NCBI RefSeq assembly: GCF_033958435.1
Contig: NC_134167.1
Location: 5,228,001 to 5,292,000, forward strand
DNA from: Carettochelys insculpta
Taxonomy: Eukaryota; Chordata; Testudines; Carettochelyidae
Reading direction: 5' to 3'
Length of the DNA: 64,000 nt
Under the pieces are notes generated by a model that was not told the origin of the DNA, searched no databases, and worked only from the letters and a program-made list of their open reading frames with translations. Positions 45,630 through 56,240 of this stretch are shown in pieces. The stretch's first letter is position 1; every line of letters starts with the position of its first letter. Position numbers and translations under genes: made by a program.

Positions 45630-45925
45630 TAAGGCACAGGGTACTGAGGAGGGTTTAGCTAGTGGCAGAGACAGAAATAGATCTCCACTACCCTGATTCC
45701 CTGTTGCGTACAAGTCACTTAATCTGGCTGTGTCTTAGATCCCCATTTTAGCTCCCCATCTAGGATAAAACGTCTTTCCCCTCACCACTTCTCTGTCTTC
45801 TTGAGTCAGTCTGAAAGCTCTTTAAAGCAGGGTCTGTGTCTTTAACACATCTATGTACAGTACCTGGCATAATGAGACTCCAATCTTGGTTCCTCAAGGC
45901 ACTGCAGTCATAATACACTGCTCCA
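45630..45925 (+). repeat. MIR-like SINE with tail
   Basis: 'gctaaggcacagggtactga', 'acaagtcacttaatctgg' and 'atccccattttagct' follow the MIR order. 'aaagctctttaaagcagggt' and 'acagtacctggcataatgag' form the tail. Diverged but complete in outline. Confidence 0.55.
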
Positions 45926-46019
45926 GAAACCAGTGATGAACTTCCCTCTTTCCTTTCTTTCTCACATGCCTCCACCTAGAAGTGCTGCAAAGGCTGTTGC
46001 TGGTGATCTATCACATTGT

Positions 46020-47074
46020 TTTATTTTATTTTTTTTAAAGCGATAATTCACCTAATTATTTGGATGCAGTCAAAAGAGAAAACAAAATTCTACCAAACAT
46101 TATAAAACTCACCAGTCTCCAAACTGAGCTTATAAATCTCTCAGAGTTGGCTGTACCAGGCTGATGGCATCTGGAAGGTATATTTAGAAACTTGGCTTTG
46201 GGGTTTTGCATTTGTTAATCTAGAGCACTTGCAATGCTACAGTAATGCACACTTTGTTTTTTTTTTTTTTTAGCATTTCAGATATTTTACAGTAAATTAC
46301 CTCAGTTTATGTCACTTTTTCTTCCACACATAATTGTTATAAATAACCTTCAAATGACATGAAAGCCATAAATATTGCAAAGGAGGGAAGAGAGTAAGTC
46401 ATGGAGATTGCAGACCATAAGAAGGAGAATTCGTGTGTTGATAATTCAGGGGAGCTTGCCTGGATGCTTTATTTGTTCCTTTTCCGTCCCCCAAATTATC
46501 TTTGTCATACTCTCTGATAAATATTCCACAGCAAATAAATAGCTCCCTGTCCAGACAAAGAGGGATTGGGAATCTGTATATCAAACCATTCTGGTAGGTG
46601 TGCTCATCAGCTGGAAAAGCTGAATCTGAACCAGATTTGGAGAGGAGGCTTTCAGAATGCTGCGGGATATGGTGAGGGGGAGGTGAGTCATTAACTCAAT
46701 AGGGAACCAATGCCTTTGAGGCTAGGGGCTGCTATGCTTCTCAAAGTGCCTATGTCAGAAGTGAACTCGCTCCAGCAGGTTAATGTTAAACTTGCCTTTG
46801 ATTCCAACTGAAGGAAAGCAAAACGCCCCAGAGCGTCAGGCTGGTGTACCATTTAGGAGTGGAACTTGTAGTACCTTTCTCTTGCTGCAAATTTAAGGCC
46901 TGAGCCAATGCCCCAGGATGTCACTATTAAAGCTTACACTGAGTTCAGCAGATGTTGGCTCAGATCTATGTGGCCGGGATTCCATTTCCATCCTGCTACA
47001 TTGATGTTTTGATACCACAGTAATGGAGGAAGTGGAAGAAGCAAGATAGAAAAATAGACGGACATTCTAGTCTG
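46020..47074. other. AT-rich DNA, no gene recognised
   Basis: A T-run lies at 46257-46272. 46280-46600 is AT-rich without repeat words. No gene. Confidence 0.35.
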
Positions 47075-47417
47075 CACAGGTTAAGGCATATCTGGAGTTT
47101 TGCATCATGTTCTCAGGCCCCATTAAAGAAAGGATGCAAACAAATGGAAGAGAGTCCAGCAGAGGGCAACATCAGTCATTAGGGGGCTGGGTATGTGACT
47201 TATGAGGACAGGCTAAGAGAACTGGGCTTATTGATTTTGCAGAACAGTGATGGAGGAATTCGACAGCAGGCTTCAACGACCTGACGTGGGGTTCCAAAGA
47301 GGATGGAGCCAGGCTGTTCTTGGTGGTAGCTGACAGTACAAGAACCAATGGTCTCAAGTTGCAGTGGGGGAGGCCTTGGCTGGATATTAGCAAAAGTTAT
47401 TTCAGTAGGAACTCCGG
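47075..47417 (+). mobile_element. CR1 LINE 3'-region fragment
   Basis: 'agagagtccagcagagggca', 'agggggctgggtatgtgact', 'gaggacaggctaagagaact', 'gttccaaagaggatggagcc' and 'ctcaagttgcagtgggggag' match the ORF2 3' end also seen at 33330-33600. It breaks off before the true 3' end, where a miniature element begins. Confidence 0.8.
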
Positions 47418-47436
47418 TTTTGCTGACAAAATTCAC

Positions 47437-47810
47437 GGAGCGTCTGCACTAAAAATGCATTTGGTCAACAGAACACGTCACTTTTGTTGACAGCCTTCTG
47501 CCTCTCCCCCATGAGACAGAACGCGTTTCTCCACAGAAGCTGTCGACAAAAAAAGCCATGTGGATGCTCTGAGGGCGCCTCTGTCAACAGAGAGGACTTC
47601 CAGGTCACAAGGCAGTCCTATCTGCTGTGCTTCTAGTTGTCTGTTCTGTCGAGAGAGCGGCAAGGCAGTCCGGCCTCTCTCTGTCAACAGAGCAGACTGA
47701 CAGAGCAATCTGCTTTCCTGTGTGGCTGAGATCTGTCTTCAGAAGTTTTGTCAAAAGATATCTTCTGACAGTAACTTCTGTCGACAGATTGCCGTAGTGT
47801 AGATGTAGCC
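47437..47810. mobile_element. Miniature inverted-repeat element, tcgaca/tgtcga type
   Basis: It begins 'ggagcgtctgcact' and ends 'gtagtgtagatgtagcc', whose ends are roughly inverted copies. The interior repeats 'tcaacagag', 'gtcgaca' and 'ctgtcaacag' on both strands. It lies directly after the broken CR1, so it probably inserted there. Family hAT- or Harbinger-like. Confidence 0.6.
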
Positions 47811-47884
47811 TTGGTGTTTACATAATGGCCTTATATTTTGTCCTGTTCTCTATCCTTTCATGATGTGTACACTCGTGTGTGTAG

Positions 47885-47970
47885 CAGTGTTATTTCGAAA
47901 TAAGCAATTCCAGAATAGCTACTCCAGAATAGCTTATTTTGGAATAAGGCTACTGTGTAGACATACCCTT
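47885..47970. mobile_element. Fragment of a ttcgaaat-type miniature element
   Basis: 'ttatttcgaaataagcaatt', 'ccagaatagctactccagaa' and the end 'tactgtgtagacataccc' mark the terminal 85 bp of a TGTAGACATACCC-ended family. The other end is missing. Confidence 0.55.
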
Positions 47971-47997
47971 TGTCTTCTTCACTTCTGCTACACAGTG

Positions 47998-48290
47998 GCT
48001 GCATCTACACTAGCAAGTTCTTTCATAAGATTTTTCGAAAGAAGGGGGCTCTTTCAAAAGAGCCCAGGGAGCTTCCACACACAAAAAGCATTCTTTCAAA
48101 AGTAAAGCAAAATATGGTGCTGCTTTTGGAATCACTCTTCCTTTCCCGTTTCAGGGAGAGCACTCCCTTTCAAAAGCTTTTGAAAGAAAATATGTGTAGA
48201 CACTCCGCAGAGTCCTTCTTTCAAAAGAACAGTCTTTATTTTCAATCCCGGGCCCATTCTTTCAAAAAAGCCTCAGCTCTGAACTGTTGT
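47998..48290. mobile_element. Miniature relative of the Harbinger element's right end
   Basis: The start 'gctgcatctacactagcaag' and the internal 'tttcgaaagaag', 'ctctttcaaaagag', 'tttgaaagaaaatatgtgta' and 'gacactccgcag' share vocabulary and order with 23697-23913. The shared architecture suggests a non-autonomous relative mobilised by the same transposase. Ends approximate. Confidence 0.55.
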
Positions 48291-48535
48291 AGGCTTTTAT
48301 CCTCTGATGAGGCCCAGAAGGATGCAACACGTACTGCACTAATGTTGGCTACATACTGAGCACTACAGAGGGAGTCAAAAAGAGATGAGAGATCTTCCAA
48401 TCCCTGCCCCTGGTTTGTTTTATGACCTTGGACAACTTATGTATCCCCATATGCCTCTTTTAATCCCATCTATACTATGTGGATAATGAGAATAGCTTTC
48501 AATAGGAAACACTTCGAAAGCAGCATTGAACAGAA

Positions 48536-48660
48536 CAGAATCAGAGAACTAGAAGGGACCTTGAGAAGTCATCAAGTCCAGTTGGCTACACTCACAGCAG
48601 GACCTAGCACCATCCCTGACTGATATTTATCTAACCCGCCCCATGGTATTTGGAAGCTCT
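48536..48660 (-). mobile_element. CR1 LINE 3' fragment
   Basis: 'cagaatcagagaactagaag', 'ggaccttgagaagtcatcaa' and 'atatttatctaacc' are the reverse complement of the CR1 3' end, same type as 31241. About 125 bp, cut short at a SINE fragment. Confidence 0.75.
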
Positions 48661-48745
48661 TATCACAAAATACATATGAGGCCCCTCCAAGGATCAAACT
48701 CACAATCCCTAGCTTAAAAGGCCCAGGTTTTAACTTATGCTTTAA
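48661..48745 (-). repeat. tRNA-derived SINE fragment (Cry-type)
   Basis: On the minus strand, 'ctagggattgtgagtttgat' followed by 'ccttggaggggcc' is the B-box region of the turtle tRNA-Lys-derived SINE. The A-box side is decayed. It lies against the CR1 fragment. Confidence 0.6.
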
Positions 48746-50299
48746 CTTTTAGTGGGATGTTGTGGTCTCTAAGGGGAAGTGTTAACCGAAGAGTTTGCTC
48801 AGACACAGACTTTGACACTTCCCCTCACACTCTCCCCCAAAAAACCCTTGAAAATACTGATTTTAATAAACTTTTTCAAAATGAAAATTTCCAGGAGAAT
48901 TTCTTTCTTTTGATGTTTTCTGTTTTGCTTGTTTATTTATTTTGTGAAAACACCCCAAAAATTATGTGACACTTTAAAAAAAATTTCCCTCTCAACCTTC
49001 CCCCACCCAGTGTCACAGTGTGTATGTGTATGTGGAGGGTGAGGAGGAGGGGGTATGAGAATTTCTAAAAATACAACTATTTTTTCTTTTTATATTTTCA
49101 TAGAAAACACATGCCATTTTTGCCCAGCTGTAGTCAGGAGTTACCCCACTGGAGACAATGCATCCAGATCAAACTAGTAGGAGAGAAAATTAGACCCAAG
49201 TCTTCACACATCTTATAAACTTGGTTGAACCACCCGAATTTGTGTGTTCTTGCAAGTGGTATCTCTTTTACTAAGAGACACACACATTGTATGAACCAGC
49301 CTAGCTGCAAGACCAAAGTTCTGAACTGCACAAATGGCTGTGCATGTTGCCCATTGAAGCACAATTAACCAGCAGTGCCGCACAAGGTGTGTTCCATGGC
49401 TTACACTTCCGATCCCTAAACGGAATGGAAATTAAAAAGTAACAGCAGCAGAAAAGACAACACTACGGTTCTTTGATGGGGACTCAGTACTGTAGCTAAT
49501 CATATGGTTGCTTATATTATGTGCTTGCTGGAATGACTAGGTTCCTTTTCTCATTACAGGATATCAAAAGCTTACATTGTACAGTATTTCAGCCTTATAA
49601 GATATAATGAGGGACCCGCTCAAGGGAACCGAGTGGCCATCAGGGAAGCGAGCCACTTGCCGTTTTGAAACAGCATGTCACTTTGCTGATTTATGTCAAG
49701 ATGTGCATAGATAATTCACTGCCAAGGCATACTACTAATCCTTTAGATTATGCATTTGTGGAGTCATCAGAACAGCCTCCGTCTTTGCTGCGTGAAGGGG
49801 CACAATAATTTGTTTACGCACATTCCAATCAGGGGGAAGATTCATATGCTACATCTAAGAGGAATGGATCGCTTGCTTTTGACTTTTTATGCGAAGAGGT
49901 TGGCTCCTGGGATTTTGAAATAAATATTTGATCTTTAAAGATCATTTTGTTGCTTGTAGCAGTCAACACAGCCAGGTTTTTAGTGTTTGTTTATGGTTTA
50001 CACCATATGATTCAATAAACTCTGACTGAGAAGCATGTGCATAATTAAGTTTAAAAGCCAGTCTCAATTCTATTCTCGTACTTGTTTTTCAGACCATGGT
50101 TTATGCAACAAATTCTGTTTATTGCTAATGGGAACTTTACCCTTCCCCTATCAATTCACTGAATTGCTGGAACTTTTAAAATAATTTCAGTAAAGTGTTC
50201 TCTGTCCAGCAGTGTCTATAGTTGGTCCAGACACTGCCAAAAAGGAGATATTCTTCTCATAGACTTGCTCTTGATACTATTAATTAACAAACTCCCATA
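48746..50299. other. AT-rich unique DNA; possible conserved non-coding segment
   Basis: No gene or repeat. 49600-50060 is evenly composed and lacks repeat words, and carries TAAT-type and 'tttgcat'-like cores. It resembles conserved non-coding DNA. Flagged for comparison. Confidence 0.3.
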
Positions 50300-50560
50300 A
50301 CCCCCATGTGATGGAGGGAAGATTATCTTCCCCATTTTACAAATGACAGACTGCAAAAATGAGAAACTATAGCTAAGAGTCTCAAAGATGTTTGCAGTCA
50401 ATGAGATTTAGGAGCCTACATACTTTTGAGGATCCAAGCTTAAGTGACTTGCCCAAGGGCACACAGGGAGTCTGTGGCAGAGCCAGAAATTGACTTTAGC
50501 TCTTCTGAGTACCTATCCAATATCATAACTTCAAAACCAGCCTCTCTTTCCGAAACTACC
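50300..50560 (-). repeat. MIR-type SINE
   Basis: In plus text, 'ttccccattttacaaatgac', 'aagtgacttgcccaaggg', 'cacacagggagtctgtggca' and 'gagccagaaattgac' are the reverse complement of the MIR tail, core and tRNA-related parts. The clearest MIR copy in the window. Confidence 0.75.
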
Positions 50561-50636
50561 AAGCCCTGCAGTTTTCATTTTGGATGAATTTCTTCTAATA
50601 TACATTGTATATTTTTCTGTGCAAATTGTTAAGCAG

Positions 50637-50668
50637 TCACTATAGACTAACACAGTTACCCCCCTGAG
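50637..50668 (+). mobile_element. Penelope-like tail, tiny fragment
   Basis: 'actatagactaacacagtta' is the extreme 3' end of the tail family. Only about 30 bp remain. Confidence 0.4.
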
Positions 50669-52055
50669 ACTATTCAAATTATTGCTGTTCTAAACACTTC
50701 TAGGCACCTCCAAACTCTATTTGGATGCTCTTATGTGCACATAGCAACAGCTCTCTCTCTAGGTATTTCTAGCCCCTGCCTCCCTCTCTGCAATGTCTGA
50801 GCTATACAAACTTTAGTGGCTTTGACCTCACAACTAAGGCTGGTCAGCAGTTCTTCCCCCAACCCTTTACACAAGGAATCTACAGAAGAACCAAAAGTTG
50901 AACATAGACCTTCCAAATCCTACTCTAGTGCTTTAACCCCAAGACCAGCCTTCCTCTCTCCCAGCTCTTCCTCCTTCTAGTGCTGCTCCTTGGCCCCATG
51001 AATCACCCTGGTTTAATACAACACCTGGTCCTCTGCTCTGAGTTTGTCTTTTCCTATCCATTAGAAACAGCAGTGAGGGAAATCAGATCTCCTGTTCACT
51101 CTTGCATCTTGCCCAATAACTTGGGAGCTGGACAACGCCAGAACAGTGGCAATGTGAGAAACCCTGGTAGGGACGGACACAGGCCAGGGAAAGCTCTGAT
51201 GAGGAGGTGCATGGCTTGGTGGTATTATGGGATCCATGTAAGGAGGGCTCATGAAGATTTTAACCCCAATATCCAAAGTACTGCAGGTAAAACCAACAGG
51301 AAAAAATGAAAGTTTTTTGGGGGGGGGACTCAGTCCCCCATTGTTTTAGATGAACCTCCAACAGTCGCCAGGGAGAGAATTTGGATAAGAGTTTCTGCTT
51401 TTGGTCCACCTTGGCTGCACATCCACTTCTCTACTCTCTCTCCTTGCCCATTCTCTGCCAAAGCCATGTGCCACTTGTCTGAGCAAGTGAATCTCCAGGA
51501 ATCTCCGGAACAGCTTCTCAGGCTGCAGAAGGGAGGAAAACATACAGCAACAGTGACACCCACCGCAGCCTGCGGCAAAGCGTCACAGCATGCGACGTTT
51601 GGCAAGCCCAGAGCCAAGCATGCACAAGCCAGCTGCCCTTTCCTTCCTGAACCTCCCAATATACTCAGACAGAAGTGAGGCCCTAGTCAATCAAATTCAG
51701 TCAGACACAGCTGATGTTTCATTCTGTGGGGTGACTCTCTTGGTTGTCCTGGAAATCAAGAAGCTACATTTCTGGCTGCATGAGCTGCTTCCCCTGCATC
51801 ACCCAGCATGAGCTCGGAAGGCAGGAAATCAGGGCCAGGTCCTCTGCTGGGTGATTTAGAGGAACTTCCTCCAGATCAAATGGGGTTTTGAAAAGACAAA
51901 AAAGGCTGGGGGGTGTCCCTCCAAGGGACAGATTTCGAGCCTGTTCCTCACACAGAATAGTATGTGTGGGGCTGGCTACGTGGCAGGAAAAGCCGCTCTT
52001 TAAGGTTGGCCTAGCTGAGCTCAGAATTTTAGCCAAACATGAGAGGTCATCTCAT
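50669..52055. other. No gene recognised
   Basis: Mixed DNA. Frames at 50980-51309 and 51330-51659 (109 codons each) have no domain. 50835-50960 may be a MIR remnant. A G-run lies at 51319-51328. Confidence 0.35.
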
Positions 52056-52245
52056 CAACGTTCCCACTACTTTTTTTCCATGTGTGTAATAAACTTTGTT
52101 TTGAGCACTGAGGCATGTGTGGCTGTGCACCACCAGTAAGAACACACACACATGACTGGCTGTGGGCGTCCTGCTAATCAGCTGAACAGCATTTGAATCT
52201 CTCTTGGGTGGCCAACCGAGTAATCAGCTTACAGAGAACACGGCA
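52056..52245 (-). mobile_element. Non-autonomous hAT element, copy 7
   Basis: It starts at caacgttcccactacttttt and ends near 'ttacagagaacacgg'. It carries 'actgaggcatgtgtggctgt', 'gcaccaccagtaag' and 'cctgctaatcagctga'. Target duplication not clear. Confidence 0.75.
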
Positions 52246-52619
52246 CCTCAGCCCCCAAATCCCTATCACCACACTTGTTTAGTCCCATTAGCTAGTCGTG
52301 ATGGAGCCTGCCTCCCTTCTAAGTTACAGCATGACCTGCTAAACATAAGTGATATTGAACTGTATCTGAAACCAAACCAGTGCATGAGCCTCTACCGTTT
52401 GAACAGGTACAAGTGAGCTTTCCAGCTCTGTTAAGGTCACTTGAGTGAACTTACTCAAAGTAAGAGTAAGAGTAACCATTTTTAAAGCTTTTCCTACAGA
52501 GAACTGTGGAAATGCTTTTAACATTCTCTCTTAGTTAAAGCGGTATGACCCAGTTAGTGTGAATGACATTATAAGGGTCTCATGTCTCACTGTTATGTAC
52601 AGACTGTCATTCGTAGACC

Positions 52620-52765
52620 TCAAGTTCTTTCAGGATCATTATCCCCATTTGACAAATATGGAAAGTGAGGCACAGAGACTTGCTCAAAAATCAGTCAGTG
52701 GGCAAATGGCAGAGCTGCCAATAGAAACCACATCTTCTGGGCCCCAGTTCAGTGCTCTGTTCTCT
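52620..52765 (-). repeat. MIR-type SINE fragment
   Basis: 'attatccccatttgacaaat', 'tgaggcacagagacttgctc' and 'gtgggcaaatggcagagctg' are a diverged minus-strand MIR. Confidence 0.6.
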
Positions 52766-53109
52766 GTCCATCATGGCCTCCTACAAGAAGGGTCATAAAT
52801 GATGCCACTACAGATTGCTTTTGTGCTAGTATCACCATGCCCATGTGAGGGATAATACCAATATAACTAAGTCGGGGGGAAACCCACACCCCTGAACCAA
52901 ATTGTCATTCTGGCAGGAAAACAGTGTATACCGGATCTTGCTCATCATGAAGACTGACTCTGTTTGTGGAGAAACTCTTTGTGCAACTCACCAGGACTAA
53001 TGAGCATAGAATCTCCTTTCCTTCCTTCCCCACCCCCTGCTCCCCAAATGTCATACATACAAATAGTTTGCCCAGCTCTCCCTGTGTCCATCTGCAGAAC
53101 TGCACTAAC

Positions 53110-53275
53110 AGCTTGTCTACACATAGAGCGACAGCAGGACAGCTGTAGCGTTTAATGAAGACACAACCTAAATCTATGGAGAGCTTCTCTTAGATACTCC
53201 ACCTCCCTCAGCAACCATAGCTGCGCTGATGGACGAAGCCCTCCTGTAGACGTAGCACTGTCCACACAAGGGAAA
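53110..53275. mobile_element. Decayed fold-back miniature element
   Basis: It begins 'gcttgtctacacatagag' and includes 'agctgtagcgtttaatgaag' and 'tatggagagcttctcttaga', ending near 'tgtagacgtagcactgtcca'. The ends are loosely inverted. Matches a turtle family by spelling. Confidence 0.5.
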
Positions 53276-53533
53276 ATCCACACCCCGAGATACCTCGTTA
53301 TAGTGGCCCAATTCTGTGTTATAGACCAAGGTTGGGAAGCCAGTGAGGAAAATTGGAGGCAAAGTCCTAAGTCGGCTTGATAGCTCTCACCTCATTGCAA
53401 GGCTTAGGAGGCTTGTTCCACGGTGCATGAACAGCTCCTGCTGATGGCATGTCTGCTTAGTACCTGGGAGATGGAATTCCAAGCTCGAGGAGAGGTACAT
53501 GTGCTAGCTTGAACTGAGTTAGTGAACTCATAA

Positions 53534-53607
53534 TATCTGTTAGTCTATAAGGTGCCACAGGACTTGTTTTTGAAGATACAGACGAACACGGCTACCTCTC
53601 TGCAACT
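53534..53607 (+). mobile_element. Short Penelope-like tail, TSD-flanked
   Basis: 'ttagtctataaggtgccaca', 'ggacttgtttttgaagatac' and 'agacgaacacggctacctct' form a 74-bp tail. The flanks tgaactcataa (53523-53533) and tgagctcataa (53608-53618) differ at one base, so this is one short insertion, not decay of a longer one. Confidence 0.7.
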
Positions 53608-53676
53608 TGAGCTCATAACACCACTGTTGCCATGACAGCACAGGCTAGGTAGCTGAGTCCAACCTCATCCAAGATT

Positions 53677-54014
53677 CAAAGTCAGCAACCCTGAGCACAG
53701 GTGCCAAGAGTGGCACACAAGCTGATTTTCATTGGCACGCCAGGCGGGAGCTCAGCCCCGCCCCTCCTCCCTCATGCAGCTGGTAGCTTGCTCAAGCTGT
53801 GTCTGTGACATAACAAAAGAGCAGCTAATGCTGCCATCCAGCACCTAAATGGTAAAGCTCTGCGCCTCCATTTATTTATTAATAAAGCTGTTGTAAGTAG
53901 GACTATTAGTGGCTTTCAAAAGTATCACTGGCACTCAGACCAGCTCTTGGATTGTACATGGAGGTCTAAAGGTCAAATCAAAGCACTCTGCCTCAGAAAG
54001 GTTGCTGACCCCTG
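53677..54014. mobile_element. hAT-like non-autonomous element
   Basis: The left 'caaagtcagcaacc' and the right 'ggttgctgacccctg' are inverted ends of the CAGGGGTCAGCAACC type. The interior 'agtggcacacaagctgattt' and 'ttggcacgcc' match a turtle family. An 8-bp duplication is not evident. Confidence 0.6.
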
Positions 54015-54165
54015 TTCTAGGTACATACTTGAATAGTTAGCCTGAGCCACCTTGTCCACACTGCTATTTTTAGCATGGTAGCTCAATCTGATCTGTGCTG
54101 GTACATCTACCTGAGCTGGGAATTACACATCCCAGCTGTCGTGTAGATTTACCTGAGCAAATAAG
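54015..54165. mobile_element. Decayed fold-back miniature element
   Basis: 'gtccacactgctatttttag', 'catggtagctcaatctgatc', 'acatctacctgagctggg' and 'cagctgtcgtgtagattta' follow a known turtle miniature-element order. Ends approximate. Confidence 0.5.
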
Positions 54166-55173
54166 TGGCACCATCTCTGAACAGAGACGAGCCTCTTAAA
54201 CAAACAAACAACAAACAAAACAACGTCCCCCCACCCCAAAAAAAAAAAAACACCTGACTCCAGCATTTCCAGTTCAATGGCAAAGTGAAAAGGAATGTAA
54301 TCCAACTGCAATCTAGGCTGATACTTCCTAGTCAATTACCACCTTGCGTCTGATAGCTTTTGTCTGGAAAGGCTGTAGAAGAGTGTTTATGGTGAGAAGG
54401 ACTAATTTCATACACAGTTTAACTAGGGTGGCTCAATCAAACTGCTTGCTCCTATGAAATTTGATGGTGGGAAATGATTACCATATAAAAAAGATTTCAT
54501 TTGGTTTGATTCAATGATTCCCACTGAATGCCTATAGCATCATTTCATGGCTGTGAGTGTTAATTCTGCAACAGCCGCATGTAATTGGGTGCCAAGGAAA
54601 GTGAAAGGAGTGTGGTAACTCCCCTTCTCTCACTGCTCCCCATAGATTTGGCTTCTCCAGGGGGTTGGATAATGACTGAATCACACTGGGATATGAGTGC
54701 TTGGCTGAAAAGTTTAACTTTCTGCTCCGGAAACTCACATAATAGGAAGTAATAAATTACTTTTCCCATTTGCTCCTAGATGTAACAAGGAGTTCTTCTA
54801 AGCTCAGCCTTTTATTTTTCAAGCCTTTCCAGAGTCACTGGTTGAATTAAAAAAAATTTATGAGCAGAAGAAAAAGCGCTGCTTCCTTTTTTTTTTCCTC
54901 CACTTCATCTGCCTCCATGTCCAAGCACGGTTTTGACTCTGGATGCATCTTACACAGTAAGTCAATCAGTTGAGTTAATAATATAGGACATAGTACTTAT
55001 CTAGTGCTTTACATCTTCAAAGTGCTGTACAAACATTAACTTACTAACTGAGTTACGCTGAAGCTGTTTAAAAACAGTATGGAGGAAAGGGGAATTTCCC
55101 TGATTTCCTCTGTTTTGCTCCCTATTATTCTGCCCTTCTGAAGCTAACATACAAGTTCACCCATCATCACTAA
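54166..55173. other. AT-rich DNA, no gene recognised
   Basis: An A/C-rich tract lies at 54198-54250 (A-run at 54238-54250). 55000-55040 has MIR-like tail words. No gene. Confidence 0.35.
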
Positions 55174-55183
55174 CTAATAAATA

Positions 55184-55266
55184 TTGAAGCGGGTCTTTGC
55201 CCACAAAAGCTTATGCTCCACAATATTTGTTAGTCTATAAGGTGCCACAGGACTTCTTGTTGTTCT
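55184..55266 (+). mobile_element. Short Penelope-like tail with TSD and stem-loops
   Basis: Flanked by exact 10-bp copies of ctaataaata (55174-55183 and 55267-55276). The insertion starts at the stem gcggg...cccac, then agc-ttat-gct (55208-55217), then 'atttgttagtctataagg'. It begins almost exactly at the hammerhead-like hairpin. Confidence 0.75.
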
Positions 55267-55328
55267 CTAATAAATAATACTTACTAAATAATACTGATGC
55301 ACTCCAAAGTCACTATCTAGAACACCAC

Positions 55329-55490
55329 CAGAGTTCTCTGTAAGCTGAACACTTGGGTGGCCACCCAGGAGAGATTCAGCTGCTGCTTGGCCGATTAGCA
55401 GAGCACCCAGAGCCAGAAGCATGTGTTTCTACTGCTGATGCACATCCACATGTCTTGATGCATGTGGAAAAAAAAATAGAGGGAACACTG
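55329..55490 (+). mobile_element. Non-autonomous hAT element, copy 8, perfect 8-bp TSD
   Basis: It starts with cagagttctctgtaagctga and ends with 'tagagggaacactg'. It has 'gattagcagagcacccagag' and 'tgatgcacatccacatg'. The flanks 55321-55328 and 55491-55498 are both aacaccac, an exact 8-bp duplication, which assigns this eight-copy family to hAT-type transposition. Non-coding, 162 bp. Confidence 0.9.
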
Positions 55491-55682
55491 AACACCACAG
55501 CTTACCACAGGGTTTCTTCAGAGACCTCCCACCCCTCAGCTATTATTACCATTATTTATTACTAGTGTTGTGCAAGCAAAAGGGTTGGTATTCTGTACAC
55601 ATCAAGCATGAGGCATGTGCTATAAACACTATAAACACAATAATTTGCTTCATCAACTGGTCTCTCCACTAGATGATCTTAG

Positions 55683-56240
55683 AGCGTCTCAGGGGAATAG
55701 CCGTGTCAGTCTGTTGCTTCAAAAATAATGTGCAGTTGTTGGACAAGAATGGACATAACAGGATGAATGGGCATAAATCCAACATCAGGAATGGGAACTC
55801 ACACAAACCTATAGAGGAAAACTTTACTGCCCACCCCCTTTCCCACCCCCTGACATTCAACAATGGATTTAAAAGTAGCCATTCTTCTAGAAAAGAATTT
55901 AACACACGATTACAGAGGGAGACGTCTGAATCGGAATTCATTTACAAAATTTGACAATTTAACCTCGGCCTTAACAGAGACCTCAACTCTCTTATACTTT
56001 CCAAAGACAATTTCCCCACCTTTTATATTCACAGGGATGGGGCACATCCTATGTAATTTGCTTCATCAACTGGTCCTACAAGTGACAGATAACCCTCTTC
56101 ACCCTGCCCTTCTCTTCAGCCTCCCTCCCTTCTATTTGTTTCTACTCCAATCATCTGAAGAAGTGAGTCTTACTCACAAAAGCTCATGACCTACTAAATG
56201 TGTTTGTCTCTAAGGTGCTACTGGATTGCTTCTTATGGAT
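55683..56240 (+). pseudogene. Penelope-like element 3' end with GIY-YIG relic
   Basis: Plus frames read RMNGHKSNIRNGNSHKPIEE, then EFNTRLQRETSESEFIYKF. These are the C-terminal GIY-YIG endonuclease region, matching the minus-strand relic at 39462-39734. The 3' part 'tcatctgaagaagtgagtct', 'tactcacaaaagctcatgac' and 'ttgtctctaaggtgctactg' is the tail. Penelope-like elements insert by reverse transcription and use this endonuclease. Stops and frame changes and lack of the polymerase part make it dead. Confidence 0.7.
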
